Origin: Aphanomyces cochlioides
Lineage: Eukaryota > Oomycota > Saprolegniomycetes > Saprolegniales > Verrucalvaceae
Reading direction: 5' to 3'
Length of the DNA stretch: 64,000 bases
Assembly: GCA_019828595.1 (NCBI GenBank)
Contig: JAHQRK010000001.1
Span: 4,898,001 to 4,962,000 of the forward strand
A program made the position numbers and the translations under genes. Below, one piece after another: positions 22,901 through 34,400 of the stretch. How positions within the stretch are numbered: the first letter of the stretch is position 1; every line of letters begins with the position of its first letter. The notes beneath the pieces were generated by a model. It was not told the DNA's origin, ran no database searches, and saw only the letters and a program-made list of their open reading frames with translations.

Positions 22901-24007
22901 TTGCTTTTGAAGGTCTCGCACTCGATCCACCAGCACTGCATCTTGACGCATGTTGGGGACTTGCAAAAGCGAAGCGATCTCGACAGCTAACTTCTTCAAC
23001 GGCAGACGTTGTTTCTCCAATCGTTGAGAATGGAATTCTTTGAGTTGGGAGCGGATATCATTGACCAGTATGTCGTAGGCCTTGGAGATATTGTGGAATG
23101 TTGGAGACTTGTCCAAAAATCGATCCAGACATCCATGAACAATCTCGGCCGCTCGTGGTAGACGAAGTAGCCAAGTTGGAGCTTTCCATGATCCAGAGCC
23201 ATGGCGCAATGTTTGACGCTTTGAGATGATACGACAAGCCACGTGGTCAGCCTGTGGAACGTGTGGCATGTGCGTCGCCTTCCAATGACGAAGACCCGCC
23301 AAGGTGGACGAACAAAAGATGTAGTCAAGTCGGTTGGTGAGTGTGGGACTTGTGAAGGTTCTTGCCACGGGGTTTTGACGGCGAAACAGATCCACCAGAG
23401 ACAAACTGTGCATCCATTGTTCCAGTTGAAGGGTGCCGGCCATGGTGGAGGTACTGGGTCTCAACGAATCCAAATCTTTGTTGAGAGTGCAGTTGAAATC
23501 TCCTCCAACAATGTGGAGCGCATGTGGAGGAAAGTCGCGTGGCAATTCTTCGAAGTAACTTGCTCGTTGTTGGAAGGCTGCCGGCGCATAGATATTGTGG
23601 AGAACGACTGTCAGTGGACCCAGAGTACATCGCACTTGTAGATAACGACCACGAAGCACTGGGTTGTCATGAGGGACTTGAGTGGCGTTCTTCAAAGGAG
23701 AGTGAGGATGTATCAACGTAGCCAGACCTCCAGTGGCTGGCGACGTGGATACTTCAGGGTAAATAGGCTCTTCAAAGAACAAAGAGCCTTCGTGGTTTGT
23801 GATGCGTTGCCAATGGAACGCAACACGGTCGTGGAGACTTGGCGTGCGGAAACGGGTTTCTTGGATAAAGGAAACGTCGTGAACACTTGATAGTTTGTCG
23901 AGGATGTACCGATGACTGTTGGAGAAGCCATTGGTGTTGAGGGAGATGATTTGTGGGTCCCAGTCCACGAGTTCAGTTGGGACATCGGAGAAGTTGTTGT
24001 CAATCAT
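19952..24007 (-). CDS. ORF2: LINE endonuclease/reverse transcriptase, copy F
   Basis: An intact 1,351-aa ORF2 with all endonuclease, reverse transcriptase and Cys/His finger motifs. Copy-specific or subgroup residues are FQQRASY, AAPDVQ, KKEILFMPK, FNKINRA and VWYFFKAIQ; the last two regions otherwise read FDKINRA and VWYSFKTIQ in B and C. ATG at 24007 after an in-frame GTG. It keeps 78 nt of spacer to an ORF1 whose N-terminal quarter has been removed by an insertion. Confidence 0.93.
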   Translation of the reverse strand: MIDNNFSDVPTELVDWDPQIISLNTNGFSNSHRYILDKLSSVHDVSFIQETRFRTPSLHDRVAFHWQRITNHEGSLFFEEPIYPEVSTSPATGGLATLIHPHSPLKNATQVPHDNPVLRGRYLQVRCTLGPLTVVLHNIYAPAAFQQRASYFEELPRDFPPHALHIVGGDFNCTLNKDLDSLRPSTSTMAGTLQLEQWMHSLSLVDLFRRQNPVARTFTSPTLTNRLDYIFCSSTLAGLRHWKATHMPHVPQADHVACRIISKRQTLRHGSGSWKAPTWLLRLPRAAEIVHGCLDRFLDKSPTFHNISKAYDILVNDIRSQLKEFHSQRLEKQRLPLKKLAVEIASLLQVPNMRQDAVLVDRVRDLQKQIHELQDRDKQFRQDQAFQLHLYKAERSSKFHFMSPVPTPLKKTVFKELVDVNGNVVSNQQGMSDVLVDYYKDLFAAPDVQRSGDEVSSFLTPLTRHKQLPEQAQKELSAPLRANEFYHAIRHSSSNSAPGPNALPFEVLKLAPHKWSLVLELLFTHQLHSHPRLTPMQLVSTLVLLHKKGPKSQAKNYRPISLLNTDVKILTSILAYRLQRHIRHIIHPDQQGFIRRSNIQTNIARLDDMLHHIKLHSPSSMVALLDFEKAFDRVDHAYLLRVLRHYGFPETFVDMVRVLYSGRKSRILVNGFLSKPVHISRGVLQGDPLSPLLFVIALEPMCQLLRQHSNYGIKCGDRYHTGSYFADDSQLYAANETCLHRQLALVQTFCDKSGFRLNVDKTQILTYSQLNGNLASLQVTSDSPVKALGILVAPNLSPLARFNYVFEKFVARLSLWLYKARTMAGKVTILHSICLPVLWYQLAFVPADKDLAKKIDKAMLQFMHGEEINPSSSVHGLRLIKKEILFMPKKSGGLGLHHALALWQQHNRSVMIRCIQAITTPPRKSAMSAWITPGYTLLEKAFHPWGSPRDLLLANGSSAFIRQLYKNPNITPMWKALLSSWFESRWTPYGCPNHISSLDVPLWHNSYLPGLEDLYDQCSTSTQDQANVLASLHITKLSHLLTPCQRVWPASILFNKINRACRQANFVPPTKQWISILVTKLSRLFEIVSEEDAPVFHLPTPSSEWMEWHWIIHPDSSPILLALATSKSAKIRASPAVSSSILPTKHLNLPSNFYEDPKRLTQLAAFLQPDHILPRYGEFIFKTLLRANAMQYLFQYQDPKPTCVFCRVNETYEHFLFSCGYGQSVWYFFKAIQRLLECSFPSTCLEMFYETPKPSDGYYIRGYLKIWPIVRACVYYQIWLQRADRTFRPDLTAKSPMEVAIHAASLIKLHLQQLLVDLPLKKGYTKVFNVLKHLSSDPWLRQHAIPDSVVS

Positions 24008-24085
24008 CACGAGTACAGATGAAAATGAGTAGAATGGAGGGGTCAGAGGGGAGGTTGAAATGGATTGAAGCAGGGGATAGAAGCC

Positions 24086-26404
24086 TTAGAGTTGATCGTC
24101 CTCCAAATCGAGGGGATCAATTTCGTCGGCGTTCATGGAGTGGTGAGCTTTGCTGCAGAGCTCGTCGATGTGGTAATTGTTGGTGATGCTTTTGAGCATC
24201 GAGATGGCCGACAAGACGGGAGCCGGCAAAGTGAACTTCTCGAGATTGTCGCTGAAGTTTTCGATCAAAGCAAACAGCGACCAGTCCGTCAAGCAGTTGG
24301 TGTCAGGCAATCTTGTTGCTTCTTGGTTCAATAGAACAGTCAGTGCCTCCGAGTTTGTGTAGAGGTCTGGGGCCCGATTTGAGAGGAATAAGTCAATCGT
24401 AGCAAGTGCAAAGAGGATGCGCTTGATCTCTGGTATGTCCGTGGTCAATTCTTCCAAGATTTCTGACGGGTGAATCTTGTATTGAGCCATGAAGTTGACG
24501 TGATGTTTGTAGTTGTGAGGCTTGCCTTGAGCTTTTAACAAAGCCATCTTGCGCTCAATAGTCTTGGTTGCAACAAGTGACTGAAACAAACTGGGGTCTT
24601 CATCTTGTGCGTACATAGCATGTGCAACGAGCTGAGGATCATCTCGCAAAATGCGTTGACATTCGGTGATACTGCCTTCGACTTTCTTGTCTCGAATGAT
24701 CTTCTTCGCCAATTCGAGGTGGGCTGCAGCAGACTTGTTAAGTCGTTGTTTCTTCGCTTTGCCTTTGGTCTTTTTCGGGCGTGGCGCACTTGAATCTTCC
24801 AATACAATTCGAGGCACTGCAAAGTCTTCAAACGAGAGTTCCACGTCGTCTTCTTCGAGGATATGGAAACGGTTGGATGTCGGCAGGGGATCCAAACGTG
24901 GGGACGAAGGCAAAGTACGTTTTGGAGCTGGTCCAGACCGGTAGCCCGTTACCAATTGAAGGTCCAGCGAGTTCTTGGGCTGCTCACTTGGTGGAGCAAG
25001 AGCGGGCGATTCGTTGGTAGACATTTCCACATCTTCTTGTTGTTTGTCTTGTCCATTGTTGTTAGGGGGATCGCTGTCACCAGACATATCGACATCAGAG
25101 CCATGAGAAGGAGCTGTTGGCTGTGGTTGTTCATCTTGACCATCTTCAGATGCCTCAGTTGAGTCGGCCTTGCCTTCCGCATTTGTTCCAGGGTCTTGAT
25201 CATGATCGTCTCCATCATGTTCAGGTTCTTTTTCTCCTGACGGAGGAGATTTTGCCGCTGCCTTGGCCGCTTTTGCCTTCGCTTTTTCAGCCTTGGCCTC
25301 TGCACGTCGTGAAACAATCGACGGAGGCAATGTCTTGTTCAGAGCAGCGATCTTGTGCTGAAACACGACGACAAAAGGCTGACCCGACGGATCCGTAATG
25401 GTGATTTCGCGTAGTGCGTCGCCGGATTTTGGCACCAGCACTGCAGGAGGCGCAGACGACTTGAAAATGACTCTCAAATGCGGCGACTTGATGTTCTGAC
25501 CAGCAGTAGGGTTGAATGCTGCTATCACTGACTTGGTCAATGCAGCCATTTTCTTGACAATTGCCTTGGCCATCGAAGGGTGACTGACCTTGTTGAACGT
25601 AACGTAGTAGTTGTTGCCATAACGCGAGTATTTGGGAACCAGGAAGTCTTTGCCACCAAGTCGAAACGTTGTGCCTCCCATTTCCACGCACGTAGACAAG
25701 TTGTAACTTGAGATCACAATGGTCTGTGGGTTCTTCTTGTGGATCAAAATGTTCGGAAATTTGGAGCCCCATAACGAACCAGGATTTTCCTTGACAAATT
25801 GATCGCAGATGACTTTTTCGGACCAGTCCTTGTAGCCTTCGCCCAACTTGACTGTGAGCTCGTACACTTGGGACTGGGGGGTGAGCAAAATGTTTTCAAT
25901 GAAGGCGTCCATGTCACCAGAGTCTTTGTAGAATGCGTCCGCCATGGCCTCGCATCGCGCAATATCGTCATCGGCAATAGCATGAGCACCAGTGTTGCGA
26001 TGTTTCGCGCCTTTGGGGGCATTGCCTTGCTTGGAATCTTTCTTGGACGAAGCTGAATCCTTGCCGGGAGTCTTTTGCGTCCATGGATTGGCCTTTTCAG
26101 CGTTTTGTTGCTCTTGATCGCCTTGTATTTTGTCTGCCGCGGTAGGAGGATCAACAGCGCCATTTCCTTGAGCAACGGATTTGTCGACAATGTCTTGATT
26201 TGACTGGTCATTGTCATTGTTTGTCGATTGTTCCTCTTGAATAACTTCTCCAGGAGTATCACACGGCTTCGCTTGGCCGTTAATGTCGCCTGACCCATCC
26301 ACCTCCGAGTGAATTTGAGTATTTCCCTCGTCGGTTAAGGCCTCGGTTTCAGTAGAATCCTTCCCCTCGGCGTCTCCAGAGACCATATCCACGTCCTCTT
26401 GAGA
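24086..26404 (-). pseudogene. ORF1 of copy F, N-terminal quarter cut off by copy H
   Basis: The frame is open from the break at 26404 to the TAA at 24086-24088, about 770 codons. It contains the acidic linker, the central domain (MADAFYKDS to about KMAALTKS), the AEKAKAKAAKAAAK segment, the basic PKKTKGKAKKQRLNK segment and the C-terminal domain. The N-terminal Ser/Pro/Gly-rich region is missing because the 5' end of H begins at 26405. Confidence 0.9.
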
Positions 26405-26466
26405 AACTTCCGAATTTGCCTCGTACCCCTCAAGTCAAGAAGTTATCAAGTGCCGCCGCGCTCAAA
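26405..26466 (+). promoter_or_regulatory. LINE 5' end and short 5' UTR with INR-FPR-like core promoter
   Basis: The 62-nt leader starts A-ACTTCC-GAATTTGCC. From the second A this fits the downstream half of the oomycete initiator (A+1 YTYY), one spacer base, then the flanking promoter region CAWTTTNYY with one mismatch (G for C). An internal promoter is expected for a self-mobilising LINE. The consensus is from established oomycete work as I recall it; the match was made by eye. Confidence 0.5.
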
Positions 26467-27215
26467 ATGTCCAACGCCAACAGCTGTTCCGAGCTCCGTG
26501 AGACCAACACTCACGGAGTCACCATCATTCCAGGTATTGTATCACCTCACCCACTTTCGTCGTCCAATCAGGATGGCGGAAGTGGTGTGAGTAATGTCTC
26601 TACACCTAACCCTAGGGCCGAAGTGGAGGTCGAGTTCGACCCCAACAGCGTCTCTGGAGACCAATCTGCGTCTCGCTCCCCCAGCGCTTCACCTGGTGCT
26701 CCACTCGCCGGAGTTCCAGGGGGGGTCAACCTCAGTGGGTCAGTGGTTGACCCCCAGACCACTGTCGTTAACTTGTCTAGCGAAGCCCTCACTCAGGAGG
26801 GCGAACCACTGGGGCCTTGTGCCTGTGGTGGCTGCTTCCCTGGACTCCAATTGGAGTCGATCCCCAGTGAAGGCGGCGAGAAAACGGGGTCCATGCCAGC
26901 CCTAGAGGCTACGAGGGCCCCCCCTATGGGCACACCCTGCGGTTCTGTCTACTTCCCCCCAGGGGCCTCTTCGGAGGGGCGGGGGCGGTATCCCGATTTG
27001 GGTTCTCGCCGGAGCAATGGTGTACCCCAGTCACCGTGCTGCGGGGATGGCATGGATTCCCCTTCTACCCCTGTCACTGGGGGTCTGGCCCCGGCCTTTC
27101 TCGTGACCAATGGGACTGAGCCAGCAGCCACCAACCGCGTCGCCCCCTGTGCTGAGCCTCCTAGAACGGGAGAGGAAGAAGAAAAATCTCAAGAGGACTT
27201 GGATATGGTCTCTGG
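26467..27215 (+). pseudogene. ORF1 N-terminal part, copy H (left piece)
   Basis: Starts MSNANSCSEL and covers the Ser/Pro/Gly-rich N-terminal region and the start of the acidic linker, up to the 29-bp target duplication of copy G. The coding sequence resumes in frame at 34626. The frame is also open upstream of the ATG toward a TTG, but the ATG is the first standard start. Confidence 0.88.
27187..27215 (+). repeat. Target-site duplication of copy G, left copy (29 bp)
   Basis: Matches 34597-34625 with one mismatch (GGACTTGG here, GGACGTGG on the right). It ends CTCTGG immediately before the 3' end of G, so the primer-strand nick followed TGG. Confidence 0.93.
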
Positions 27216-27361
27216 TTAAATGAGTTGTATTAACCTTATTTTTGAGCAAAGGCCCTAATGACTTACTAATTTGCCTCGTACTGTATAAATAGAACTTGGA
27301 AAACAGAATATGGCAAAGTGGTCATTGAACAGGAGATGAAGTGAGTGAGCCGTCAGCTCAC

Positions 27362-30300
27362 TCATGAAACGACACTGTCAGGAATGGCGTGTTGACGTAA
27401 CCAGGGGTCCGAAGATAGATGCTTGAGCACATTGAATACCTTGGTGTATCCCTTCTTGAGAGGGAGATCAACCAGGAGCTGTTGTAGATGTAGCTTGATC
27501 AAAGAGGCAGCATGAATGGCAACTTCCATCGGACTCTTCGCTGTGAGGTCGGGTCGAAAGGTGCGATCGGCACGTTGGAGCCATATTTGATAATACACGC
27601 AGGCTCGGACAATCGGCCAGATCTTCAGATAGCCACGGATGTAGTATCCATCGGACGGCTTGGGCGTCTCGTAGAACATTTCCAGACACGTGGACGGAAA
27701 GGAACACTCGAGCAGTCGCTGGATCGCCTTGAAGAAATACCAAACAGATTGACCATATCCACAAGAGAACAGGAAATGCTCGTACGTCTCATTGACACGA
27801 CAGAAGACACACGTCGGCTTGGGGTCTTGGTACTGAAACAGATATTGCATGGCGTTGGCGCGGAGAAGGGTCTTGAAAATGAACTCTCCATATCGAGGGA
27901 GAATGTGGTCGGGTTGGAGGAAGGCGGCAAGTTGGGTAAGGCGCTTGGGGTCTTCGTAAAAGTTGGATGGCAGGTTGAGATGCTTGGTAGGAAGAATGGA
28001 CGAGCTGACAGCTGGAGAAGCTCTGATCTTAGCCGATTTCGAAGTCGCAAGCGCCAACAAGATCGGACTCGAGTCAGGGTGTATCATCCAGTGCCATTCC
28101 ATCCATTCAGAGCTTGGCGTCGGCAAGTGGAACACGGGAGCATCCTCTTCAGAAACAATCTCAAACAATCGTGATAACTTAGTCACCAAGATTGAGATCC
28201 ATTGTTTCGTTGGAGGGACAAAATTGGCTTGGCGGCAGGCACGGTTGATTTTGTCGAACAAGATCGAAGCTGGCCAAACTCGCTGACACGGAGTCAACAA
28301 ATGCGACAACTTCGTGATGTGAAGCGAAGCCAATACATTGGCTTGGTCTTGCGTCGATGTAGAGCACTGATCGTATAGGTCTTCGAGAGCCAGGCAGATA
28401 CGAGTTGTGCCAAAGGGGAACATCCAAAGATGAGATGTGATTTGGACAGCCGTACGGAGTCCAGCGGGATTCAAACCAGCTACTCAATAAGGCTTTCCAC
28501 ATTGGAGTGATATTGGGATTCTTGTACAGTTGTCTGATGAATGCAGAAGAGCCATTTGCCAAGAGGAGATCTCGGGGGGAACCCCATGGATGAAAAGCCT
28601 TCTCGAGGAGAGTATAGCCCGGCGTAATCCAGGCGGACATGGCAGACTTGCGGGGTGGGGTGGTGATGGCTTGAATGCATCTGATCATGACAGAGCGGTT
28701 GTGTTGTTGCCATAAAGCAAGTGCATGGTGCAGGCCTAAGCCACCGGACTTCTTCGGCATGAATAGGATCTCCTTTTTGATCAAACGGAGGCCATGGACA
28801 GAGGAGGATGGGTTGATTTCTTCACCATGCATAAATTGAAGCATGGCCTTGTCGATCTTTTTGGCCAGGTCTTTGTCGGCAGGGACAAAAGCCAGTTGGT
28901 ACCATAACACAGGCAGACATATGCTGTGCAGGATAGTGACTTTTCCGGCCATGGTTCGAGCCTTGTAGAGCCACAAAGACAAGCGAGCCACAAACTTCTC
29001 AAACACGTAATTGAAACGTGCCAATGGAGAAAGATTGGGCGCAACCAAGATACCAAGAGCCTTCACGGGACTGTCGGAAGTAACTTGTAGTGAGGCAAGG
29101 TTCCCATTCAACTGGCTGTAGGTCAGAATTTGGGTCTTGTCTACGTTGAGTCGGAAACCAGACTTGTCGCAAAAGGTTTGAACCAATGCAAGCTGCCGGT
29201 GGAGGCACGTCTCATTTGCAGCATAGAGTTGCGAGTCGTCGGCAAAGTAACTCCCAGTGTGGTAGCGATCCCCACACTTGATGCCATAGTTGGAGTGTTG
29301 CCGTAGGAGTTGGCACATCGGTTCCAAAGCGATCACAAACAGAAGTGGCGACAGTGGATCACCTTGCAACACACCGCGTGAGATGTGAACTGGCTTGGAC
29401 AAGAAGCCGTTCACCAAGATGCGAGACTTGCGGCCCGAGTACAGTACGCGAACCATGTCAACAAAGGTTTCGGGAAAGCCATAGTGACGGAGGACGCGGA
29501 GCAAGTACGCGTGGTCCACGCGATCAAAAGCTTTCTCAAAGTCAAGCAGTGCCACCATCGAGGACGGACTGTGTAGTTTGATGTGGTGCAGCATGTCATC
29601 CAGTCGTGCAATATTGGTTTGGATATTGCTTCGACGGATAAAGCCTTGCTGGTCCGGGTGGATGATGTGTCGAATGTGGCGCTGGAGTCGATAAGCCAGA
29701 ATACTCGTCAGGATTTTCACATCCGTGTTGAGTAGGCTAATGGGCCGATAGTTCTTGGCCTGTGACTTGGGGCCTTTCTTGTGCAGCAACACCAGCGTAC
29801 TGACAAGTTGCATGGGAGTCAAGCGAGGGTGAGAATGGAGCTGGTGTGTGAATAGCAGCTCCAATACCAACGACCACTTGTGAGGTGCAAGTTTGAGGAC
29901 TTCGAATGGCAGAGCGTTGGGACCTGGCGCTGAGTTCGAACTGCTGTGTCGAATAGCATGATAGAACTCGTTGGCGCGCAAGGGAGCCGACAGCTCTTTC
30001 TGGGCTTGCTCTGGCAGTTGTTTGTGTCGAGTCAATGGGGTCAGAAATGACGACACTTCGTCTCCAGATCGCTGCACCTCGGGAGCTGCAAACAAGTCCT
30101 TGTAGTAGTCGACCAGGACGTCAGACATGCCTTGTTGATTGGAGACAACATTTCCATTGACATCCACCAACTCTTTGAAGACTGTCTTCTTCAAGGGGGT
30201 AGGGACAGGGGACATGAAGTGGAACTTGGACGAGCGCTCTGCTTTGTACAAGTGAAGTTGGAACGCCTGGTCTTGACGAAACTGCTTGTCTCGATCTTGC

Positions 30301-31417
30301 AGCTCGTGAATTTGCTTTTGAAGGTCTCGCACTCGATCCACCAGCACTGCATCTTGACGCATGTTGGGGACTTGCAAAAGCGAAGCGAATCCACAGCTAA
30401 CTTCTTCAACGGCAGACGTTGTTTCTCCAATCGTTGAGAATGGAATTCTTTGAGTTGGGAGCGGATATCATTGACCAGCATGTCGTAGGCCTTGGAGATA
30501 TTGTGGAATGTTGGAGACTTGTCCAAAAATCGATCCAGACATCCATGAACAATCTCGGCCGCTCGTGGTAGACGAAGTAGCCAAGTTGGAGCTTTCCATG
30601 ATCCAGAGCCATGGCGCAATGTTTGACGCTTTGTGATGATACGACAAGCCACGTGGTCAGCCTGTGGAACGTGTGGCATGTGCGTCGCCTTCCAATGACG
30701 AAGACCCGCCAAGGTGGACGAACAAAAGATGTAGTCAAGTCGGTTGGTGAGTGTGGGACTTGTGAAGGCTCGTGCCACGGGGTTTTGACGGCGAAACAGA
30801 TCCACCAGAGACAAACTGTGCATCCATTGTTCCAGTTGAAGGGTGCCGGCCATGGTGGAGGTACTGGGTCTCAACGAATCCAAATCTTTGTTGAGAGTGC
30901 AGTTGAAATCTCCTCCAACAATGTGGAGCGCATGTGGAGGAAAGTCGCGTGGCAATTCTTCGAAGTAACTTGCTCGTTGTTGGAAGGCTGCCGGCGCATA
31001 GATATTGTGGAGAACGACTGTCAGTGGACCCAGAGTACATCGCACTTGTAGATAACGACCACGAAGCACTGGGTTGTCATGAGGGACTTGAGTGGCGTTC
31101 TTCAAAGGAGAGTGAGGATGTATCAACGTAGCCAGACCTCCAGTGGCTGGCGACGTGGATACTTCAGGGTAAATAGGCTCTTCAAAGAACAAAGAGCCTT
31201 CGTGGTTTGTGATGCGTTGCCAATGGAACGCAACACGGTCGTGGAGACTTGGCGTGCGGAAACGGGTTTCTTGGATAAAGGAAACGTCGTGAACACTTGA
31301 TAGTTTGTCGAGGATGTACCGATGACTGTTGGAGAAGCCATTGGTGTTGAGGGAGATGATTTGTGGGTCCCAGTCCACGAGTTCAGTTGGGACATCGGAG
31401 AAGTTGTTGTCAATCAT
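27362..31417 (-). pseudogene. ORF2 of copy G, two frameshifts
   Basis: The reading frame starts at the ATG at 31417. Near 30387-30391 a base is lost (GCGAATCC against GCGATCTCC), shifting the frame after the endonuclease at about residue 345. The reverse transcriptase region is then open in a second frame until an extra base near 28386-28390 (CGAGAGCCAGG against CGAGTCCAGG), after which the C-terminal finger region returns to the original frame. The endonuclease and reverse transcriptase are therefore split. The copy also carries VARAFT for VARTFT. Confidence 0.93.
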
Positions 31418-31495
31418 CACGAGTACAGATGAAAATGAGTAGAATGGAGGGGTCAGAGGGGAGGTTGAAATGGATTGAAGCAGGGGATAGAAGCC

Positions 31496-34400
31496 TTAGA
31501 GTTGATCGTCCTCCAAATCGAGGGGATCAATTTCGTCGGCGTTCATGGAGTGGTGAGCTTTGCTGCAGAGCTCGTCGATGTGGTAATTGTTGGTGATGCT
31601 TTTGAGCATCGAGATGGCCGACAAGACGGGAGCCGGCAAAGTGAACTTCTCGAGATTGTCGCTGAAGTTTTCGATCAAAGCAAACAGCGACCAGTCCGTC
31701 AAGCAGTTGGTGTCAGGCAATCTTGTTGCTTCTTGGTTCAATAGAACAGTCAGTGCCTCCGAGTTTGTGTAGAGGTCTGGGGCCCGATTTGAGAGGAATA
31801 AGTCAATCGTAGCAAGTGCAAAGAGGATGCGCTTGATCTCTGGTATGTCCGTGGTCAATTCTTCCAAGATTTCTGACGGGTGAATCTTGTATTGAGCCAT
31901 GAAGTTGACGTGATGTTTGTAGTTGTGAGGCTTGCCTTGAGCTTTTAACAAAGCCATCTTGCGCTCAATAGTCTTGGTTGCAACAAGTGACTGAAACAAA
32001 CTGGGGTCTTCATCTTGTGCGTACATAGCATGTGCAACGAGCTGAGGATCATCTCGCAAAATGCGTTGACATTCGGTGATACTGCCTTCGACTTTCTTGT
32101 CTCGAATGATCTTCTTCGCCAATTCGAGGTGGGCTGCAGCAGACTTGTTAAGTCGTTGTTTCTTCGCTTTGCCTTTGGTCTTTTTCGGGCGTGGCGCACT
32201 TGAATCTTCCAATACAATTCGAGGCACTGCAAAGTCTTCAAACGAGAGTTCCACGTCGTCTTCTTCGAGGATATGAAAACGGTTGGATGTCGGCAGGGGA
32301 TCCAAACGTGGGGACGAAGGCAAAGTACGTTTTGGAGCTGGTCCAGACCGGTAGCCCGTTACCAATTGAAGGTCCAGCGAGTTCTTGGGCTGCTCACTTG
32401 GTGGAGCAAGAGCGGGCGATTCGTTGGTAGACATTTCCACATCTTCTTGTTGTTTGTCTTGTCCATTGTTGTTAGGGGGATCGCTGTCACCAGACATATC
32501 GACATCAGAGCCATGAGAAGGAGCTGTTGGCTGTGGTTGTTCATCTTGACGATCTCCAGATGCCTCAGTTGAGTCGGCCTCGCCTTCCGCATTTGTTCCA
32601 AGGTCTTGATCATGATCGTCTCCATCAGGTTCAGGTTCTTTTTCTCCTGACGGAGGAGATTTTGCCGCTGCCTTGGCCGCTTTTGCCTTCGCTTTTTCAG
32701 CCTTGGCCTCTGCACGTCGTGAAACAATCGACGGAGGCAATGTCTTGTTCAGAGCAGCGATCTTGTGCTGAAACACTACGACAAAAGGCTGACCCGACGG
32801 ATCCGTAATGGTGATTTCGCGTAGTGCGTCGCCGGATTTTGGCACCAACACTGCAGGAGGCGCAGGCGACTTGAAAATGACTCTCAAATGCGGCGACTTG
32901 ATGTTCTGACCAGCAGTAGGGTTGAATGCTGCTATCACTGACTTGGTCAATGCAGCCATTTTCTTGACAATTGCCTTGGCCATCGAAGGGTGACTGACCT
33001 TGTTGAACGTAACATAGTAGTTGTTGCCATAACGCGAGTACTTGGGAACCAGGAAATCTTTGCCACCAAGTCGAAACGTTGTGCCTCCCATTTCCACGCA
33101 CGTAGACAAGTTGTAACTTGAGATCACAATGGTCTGTGGGTTCTTCTTGTGGATCAAAATGTTCGGAAATTTGGAGCCCCATAACGAACCAGGATTTTCC
33201 TTGACAAATTGATCGCAGATGACTTTTTCGGACCAGTCCTTGTAGCCTTCGCCCAACTTGACTGTGAGCTCGTACACTTGGGACTGGGGGGTGAGCAAAA
33301 TGTTTTCAATGAAGGCGTCCATGTCACCAGAGTCTTTGTAGAATGCGTCCGCCATGGCCTCGCATCGCGCAATATCGTCATCGGCAATAGCATGAGCACC
33401 AGTGTTGCGATGTTTCGCGCCTTTGGGGGCATTGCCTTGCTTGGAATCTTTCTTGGACGAAGCTGAATCCTTGCCGGGAGTCTTTTGCGTCCATGGATTG
33501 GCCTTTTCAGCGTTTTGTTGCTCTTGATCGCCTTGTATTTTGTCTGCCGCGGTAGGAGGATCAACAGCGCCATTTCCTTGAGCAACGGATTTGTCGACAA
33601 TGTCTTGATTTGACTGGTCATTGTCATTGTTTGTCGATTGTTCCTCTTGAATAACTTCTCCAGGAGTATCACACGACTTCGCTTGGCCGTTAATGTCGAC
33701 TGACCCATCAACCTCAGAGTGAATTTGAGTATTTCCCTCGTCGGTTAAGGCCTCGGTTTCAGTAGAATCCTTCCCCTCGGCGTCTCCAGAGACCATATCC
33801 ACGTCCTCTTGAGATTTTTCTTCTTCCTCTCCCGTTCTAGGAGGCTCAGCACAGGGGGCGACGCGGTTGGTGGCTGCTGGCTCAGTCCCATTGGTCACGA
33901 GAAAGGCCGGGGCCAGACCCCCAGTGACAGGGGTAGAAGGGGAATCCATGCCATCCCCGCAGCACGGTGACTGGGGTACACCATTGCTCCGGCGAGAACC
34001 CAAATCGGGATACCGCCCCCGCCCCTCCGAAGAGGCCCCTGGGGGGAAGTAGACAGAACCGCAGGGTGTGCCCATAGGGGGGGCCCTCGTAGCCTCTAGG
34101 GCTGGCATGGACCCCGTTTTCTCGCCGCCTTCACTGGGGATCGACTCCAATTGGAGTCCAGGGAAGCAGCCACCACAGGCACAAGGCCCCAGTGGTTCGC
34201 CCTCCTGAGTGAGGGCTTCGCTAGACAAGTTAACGACAGTGGTCTGGGGGTCAACCACTGACCCACTGAGGTTGACCCCCCCTGGAACTCCGGCGAGTGG
34301 AGCACCAGGTGAAGCGCTGGGGGAGCGAGACGCAGATTGGTCTCCAGAGACGCTGTTGGGGTCGAACTCGACCTCCACTTCGGCCCTAGGGTTAGGTGTA

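Larger units (their letters stand above)
19807..26404 (-). mobile_element. LINE copy F, 6,598 bp, broken in ORF1
   Basis: Holds the 3' UTR (145 nt), complete ORF2, spacer and ORF1 from about codon 257 onward. Its 3' end inserted into ORF2 of copy E in the same orientation. On the right it stops at CTTGAGA, where the 5' end of a plus-strand element (H) begins. The length matches the corresponding part of copy G apart from one base in the 3' UTR. Confidence 0.93.
26405..27215 (+). mobile_element. LINE copy H, left piece with intact 5' end
   Basis: Begins AACTTCCGAATTTGCC, the same 5' terminus as copies G, K and L, and runs through the 5' UTR and 249 codons of ORF1. It is interrupted at 27215 by the 3' end of copy G, and H resumes after G at 34626. 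The first ORF1 ATG is at 26467. Confidence 0.92.

Noticed and set aside
26405..27215. Twin-priming (5' inversion) of copy F
   Set aside because: The inverted piece continues past copy G as ordinary ORF1 of H, and the apparent 29-bp overlap is the target duplication of G.
33154..33711. A 185-codon overlapping frame inside ORF1, also in other copies
   Set aside because: It lies in a Lys-rich shifted frame of ORF1 and has no independent support.
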